Positions 16,652-18,834 of a stretch of 18,834 nucleotides of DNA are shown in pieces. Source of the DNA: an uncultured Clostridia bacterium (GTDB taxonomy: Bacteria; Bacillota; Clostridia; RUG12999). Where the stretch lies: assembly GCA_938005345.1 (NCBI GenBank), contig CALLNG010000294.1, forward strand, positions 1-18,834. The letters are read 5' to 3'. The notes beneath the pieces were generated by a model. The model did no database searches. It was not told where the DNA came from and saw only the letters and a program-made list of their open reading frames with translations. The position numbers and the translations under genes were made by a program. Numbering within the stretch: the first letter of the stretch is position 1; each line of letters starts with the position of its first letter.

Positions 16652-17203
16652 ATGGGAAAACGGAGTTTCGGGGAATATATGGATATATTGTGTAAGCTGG
16701 TGCGCGGCGTGTTTTACCGCCCGCGGTTTTCACCCTGCGGCAGGCTGCTGCGCATCGGGCGCGGCGTGCGTGTGCTGAAGAAACAAGGTCGCATTGCAAT
16801 TGGCGACAAAGTGCAGTTGCACCGCCAGGTAAAACTGAGTTGCTGGGGCGCGGCGGGACAAGCCGCCCTGTCTATCGGCAGCGGCACCGCAGTAGGAGAC
16901 CGGACGGAAATCCATTGCGGCGGACAGGTGACAATTGGAAAAGACTGCAACATCTCGTGGGATTGCTGCATCATGGACCGGGATTACCATAAGCTGGAAA
17001 GCGATACGGAGGTGATCCGTCCTGTGACCATCGGAGACCACTGCTGGATTGGCTGCAACAGCATCATTCTCAAAGGCGTGACGCTGGGAGAGGGAGCAGT
17101 CGTGGCGGCGGGCAGCGTGGTGACAAAGGATGTACCGGCACATGCCATTGTGGGTGGAAACCCTGCAAAGGTGATTCGGGAAAATATTCAGTGGAAAGCG
17201 TGA
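16652..17203 (+). CDS. Hexapeptide-repeat acyltransferase (left-handed beta-helix)
   Basis: This is probably an acetyltransferase that modifies a sugar of a surface polysaccharide using acetyl-CoA. Start ATG 16652 follows AGAGGAG at 16638-16644. The first 45 or so residues are basic and may form a short amphipathic lead. From about residue 50 the hexapeptide pattern (I/L/V-G-x-x-x-x) runs to the C-terminus: I-G-D-K-V, I-G-S-G-T, I-G-K-D-C, I-G-D-H-C-W-I-G and L-G-E-G-A-V-V-A-A-G-S-V-V-T. M-D-R-D-Y-H fits the conserved catalytic-histidine loop of the LacA/Maa/WcaF group. The end has the usual G-G-N-P-A-K-V-I. At 183 residues it is typical. It is 9 bases from the flippase gene and shares its promoter, which supports a role in polysaccharide synthesis. 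The acceptor sugar is unknown. Confidence 0.88.
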   Translation: MGKRSFGEYMDILCKLVRGVFYRPRFSPCGRLLRIGRGVRVLKKQGRIAIGDKVQLHRQVKLSCWGAAGQAALSIGSGTAVGDRTEIHCGGQVTIGKDCNISWDCCIMDRDYHKLESDTEVIRPVTIGDHCWIGCNSIILKGVTLGEGAVVAAGSVVTKDVPAHAIVGGNPAKVIRENIQWKA

Positions 17204-17212
17204 TAGCGGACT

Positions 17213-18763
17213 ATGGGAGAACAAAATGGCGTAAAAACAGTGAGCCTTGTCGTCATCATTAATGTCGTAGCACGTGCTTTGGCGCTGCTGGCCGGTATTA
17301 TGGTTACGTCTTTTTATGGCGCAACGGTGCAGACCAGTGCGTATTCGTATGCACTGACGCTGACAAATATTATTACGACAATTATCGGTACGGCCCTGAC
17401 GACTTCGGTTGTACCGATTTATACGGATATTCGGGAAAGCCATGGGATGGGGCGCGCGGCCCGCTTTGTCAACAACACCATTTCTCTAACCATTTTGGTG
17501 GGCGGCATTTTGGTGGTGCTGGGCATACTTACTGCGCCGCTGACGGCGTATTTTGCCAAGGACGGCGATTACCAGTTCGCTGTATATTCCATCCGCGTGA
17601 TGATGCCGGCGATTGTGTTCATCAGTTTGTCCTATATTTTTAGCGGCGTATTGCAGGCGCACAATCACTTTTATGTGGCAGCGATGATTTCACTGCCCAG
17701 TTCTTTGGTCAATGTGGGCTATATGCTGCTGTTTTCGCGGTTTTTTGGCGTTTGGGGTCTGACGGTGGCGGCGTTGCTGGGCTTTTTTGTACAGGCGGTG
17801 TTTTTGCTGGTACCGCTCAAACGGATGGGGTTTGGGCTCAAAGTGAGCTGTCAATGGCGTAACGAAGACATCAAACGCATTTTTGTGATGACCGCTCCAG
17901 TGATTATCGGCGTGTGCGCCTATCAAATCAATTTGCTGACTAACAGTGCCATCGCTATGGCATATGACGCGGAAAAATATATTATTTTGAACAACATGCA
18001 AAACCTTGGCGTGCAAATCGTAATGACACTGGTGCTGGCGGTAGCATCGGTCGCCTATCCCAAAATGTCGCTGCTGGTTGCGCAAAAAAACCGGGAAGGG
18101 TTTTATGCCTATTTTACCACCGCGGTCAATTCGCTGGTGTTGCTGCTGCTGCCCATCTCAGTCGGATTTGCGGTGCTGTCGCCGCAAATTGTGGATATGG
18201 TCTATGGATACGGCGAGTTTGGCAGTGCAGATGTACAACTTGGCGCAGGCATTTTTGCGCTCTATGGCGTCAGTGTGTTAGGCATTGGGCTGAAGGAAAT
18301 TGTGGACCGGGCATTTTATGCAGACCGTAACACCAAAACCTCCGCCTATAACGGTGTGCTGATTATGGTGGTAAACATTTTGCTCAGCCTCCTTTTTGTG
18401 CGCTTCGGCGGATTTTACGGCATTGCGCTGGCGTATTCGATTGCGGCGCTGGCAGGGGGCTTTTCTATTTTATTTCTGTTTAAAAAGCACCACAAAGAAT
18501 TTTCATTAAAACCAGTGGGCGGGAGTATTGTCAAAAGCCTAATAGGCTGCGCTATTATGGGTGCAGTGTTAATTTTGTTGCAACTGATTCCCATGCCGGC
18601 GGGCAAACTGTTTACCTTGGTGAAATTGGGTGTCTCGGTTGCAGCGGGCGTGCTGTCTTATGCGGCGGCGCTGATGGTGCTGCGCGTACCGGAATTTTAC
18701 AATGTCGTGATGCCAGTGCTCAGCCGTTTTTGGAACAAGCTGGGCGGCGGGCAGAAAGGATAA
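17213..18763 (+). CDS. murJ: MurJ/MviN-type lipid-linked flippase
   Basis: This is a MOP-superfamily membrane protein predicted to flip undecaprenyl-linked precursors (lipid II, or a polysaccharide repeat unit) across the membrane. The 516 residues contain about 14 hydrophobic segments spread along the whole length, the usual size for MurJ. The N-terminus has the family pattern of Arg within helix 1 (V-V-A-R-A-L-A-L-L-A-G) and a long helix 2 region. A conserved S-G-V-L-Q-A-H-N-x-F motif lies near residue 145. Charged loops such as K-R-M-G-F-G lie between helices. Start ATG 17213 has only a weak ribosome site, and the gene begins 9 bases after the acetyltransferase stop, so translation may be coupled. 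The position beside an acetyltransferase and a probable glycosyltransferase allows either the essential peptidoglycan flippase or a paralogue devoted to another wall polymer. The murJ symbol is by family, not by proven orthology. Confidence 0.85.
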   Translation: MGEQNGVKTVSLVVIINVVARALALLAGIMVTSFYGATVQTSAYSYALTLTNIITTIIGTALTTSVVPIYTDIRESHGMGRAARFVNNTISLTILVGGILVVLGILTAPLTAYFAKDGDYQFAVYSIRVMMPAIVFISLSYIFSGVLQAHNHFYVAAMISLPSSLVNVGYMLLFSRFFGVWGLTVAALLGFFVQAVFLLVPLKRMGFGLKVSCQWRNEDIKRIFVMTAPVIIGVCAYQINLLTNSAIAMAYDAEKYIILNNMQNLGVQIVMTLVLAVASVAYPKMSLLVAQKNREGFYAYFTTAVNSLVLLLLPISVGFAVLSPQIVDMVYGYGEFGSADVQLGAGIFALYGVSVLGIGLKEIVDRAFYADRNTKTSAYNGVLIMVVNILLSLLFVRFGGFYGIALAYSIAALAGGFSILFLFKKHHKEFSLKPVGGSIVKSLIGCAIMGAVLILLQLIPMPAGKLFTLVKLGVSVAAGVLSYAAALMVLRVPEFYNVVMPVLSRFWNKLGGGQKG

Positions 18764-18804
18764 ATAAAGCGCCAGAAGGCGGAAAGGAAGGCAGCGGAAC
18801 AGAC

Positions 18805-18834
18805 ATGTTAAATGTACTGTATTTGATTAACCAT
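18805..18834 (+). CDS. Probable glycosyltransferase, first ten codons (cut by window end)
   Basis: An ATG at 18805 opens a frame to the window end that reads M-L-N-V-L-Y-L-I-N-H. This matches the first beta strand of GT-B family 4/1 glycosyltransferases, which often start with a hydrophobic V-L-Y-L-I-N stretch. A GGAAAGGAAGG sequence at 18781-18791 is upstream, somewhat far; GCGGAA is closer. It follows the flippase gene by 41 bases, consistent with the same operon. Ten codons are too few for a firm call. Confidence 0.5.
   Translation, partial: MLNVLYLINH

Noticed and set aside
16488..16799. N-terminal extension of the decarboxylase frame to 16799
   Set aside because: The extension crosses the decarboxylase promoter, the divergent promoter and the acetyltransferase start. 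The family's usual opening motif and a good GGAGG site both favour ATG 16487.
18770..18781. Hairpin CGCC-AGAA-GGCG after the flippase gene as a terminator
   Set aside because: The stem is only 4 base pairs, there is no T run, and a probable operon gene starts 24 bases later.
1..18834. CRISPR array, tRNA, rRNA, transposase or phage genes
   Set aside because: No regularly spaced repeats, tRNA-like cloverleaf regions, or integrase/transposase motifs were seen; all long frames are explained by the listed genes.

Overview
The window most likely comes from an anaerobic Gram-positive bacterium of the Bacillota, Clostridia-like and probably gut-associated. The support is three-part S-layer homology (SLH) cell-wall anchors, strong AGGAGG-type ribosome sites, sigma-A promoters with near-consensus boxes, and glycan-degrading enzymes suited to animal glycans. 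Base composition is slightly GC-rich. The lineage is inferred; no rRNA or marker gene is present. Coding density is high, and no gene-free stretch reaches 300 bases (the longest are about 110-165 bases).

Region 1 (1-10371, + strand) is a tightly spaced run of exported surface-protein genes. It starts with the 3' part of a large beta-rich protein cut by the window edge. Next comes a large signal-peptide protein with two duplicated modules, a discoidin domain, a CBM_X2-like domain and three SLH repeats; a single-base frameshift near 3885 splits it into two ORFs. Last is a 1333-residue SLH-anchored polysaccharide lyase of the heparinase II/III superfamily. These products should sit on the outer face of the wall.

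Region 2 (10372-15070, + strand) holds two enzymes without signal peptides, hence presumably cytoplasmic: a GH95 alpha-L-fucosidase-family enzyme and a GH89 alpha-N-acetylglucosaminidase. Each gene is followed by a hairpin terminator, or preceded by one in the case of GH95. GH89 has its own promoter, with an inverted repeat lying over the -10 box. Together with the lyase, these genes suggest a locus that cuts a uronic-acid-containing or mucin-type glycan at the surface and trims fucose and alpha-GlcNAc inside. No transporter, sulfatase or unsaturated-uronyl hydrolase is in the window, so the substrate remains inferred.

Region 3 (15037-18834) begins with a bidirectional terminator shared by GH89 and a convergent PLP-dependent Orn/Lys/Arg decarboxylase on the - strand. 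That gene shares a short divergent promoter region with a + strand cluster: a hexapeptide-repeat acetyltransferase, a MurJ/MviN-type flippase, and the first ten codons of a probable glycosyltransferase. This looks like the start of a cell-surface polysaccharide assembly cluster.

The clearest points for a second look are the frameshifted modular SLH protein, the surface-plus-cytoplasm glycan locus with its possible operator, and the palindrome in the decarboxylase promoter spacer.
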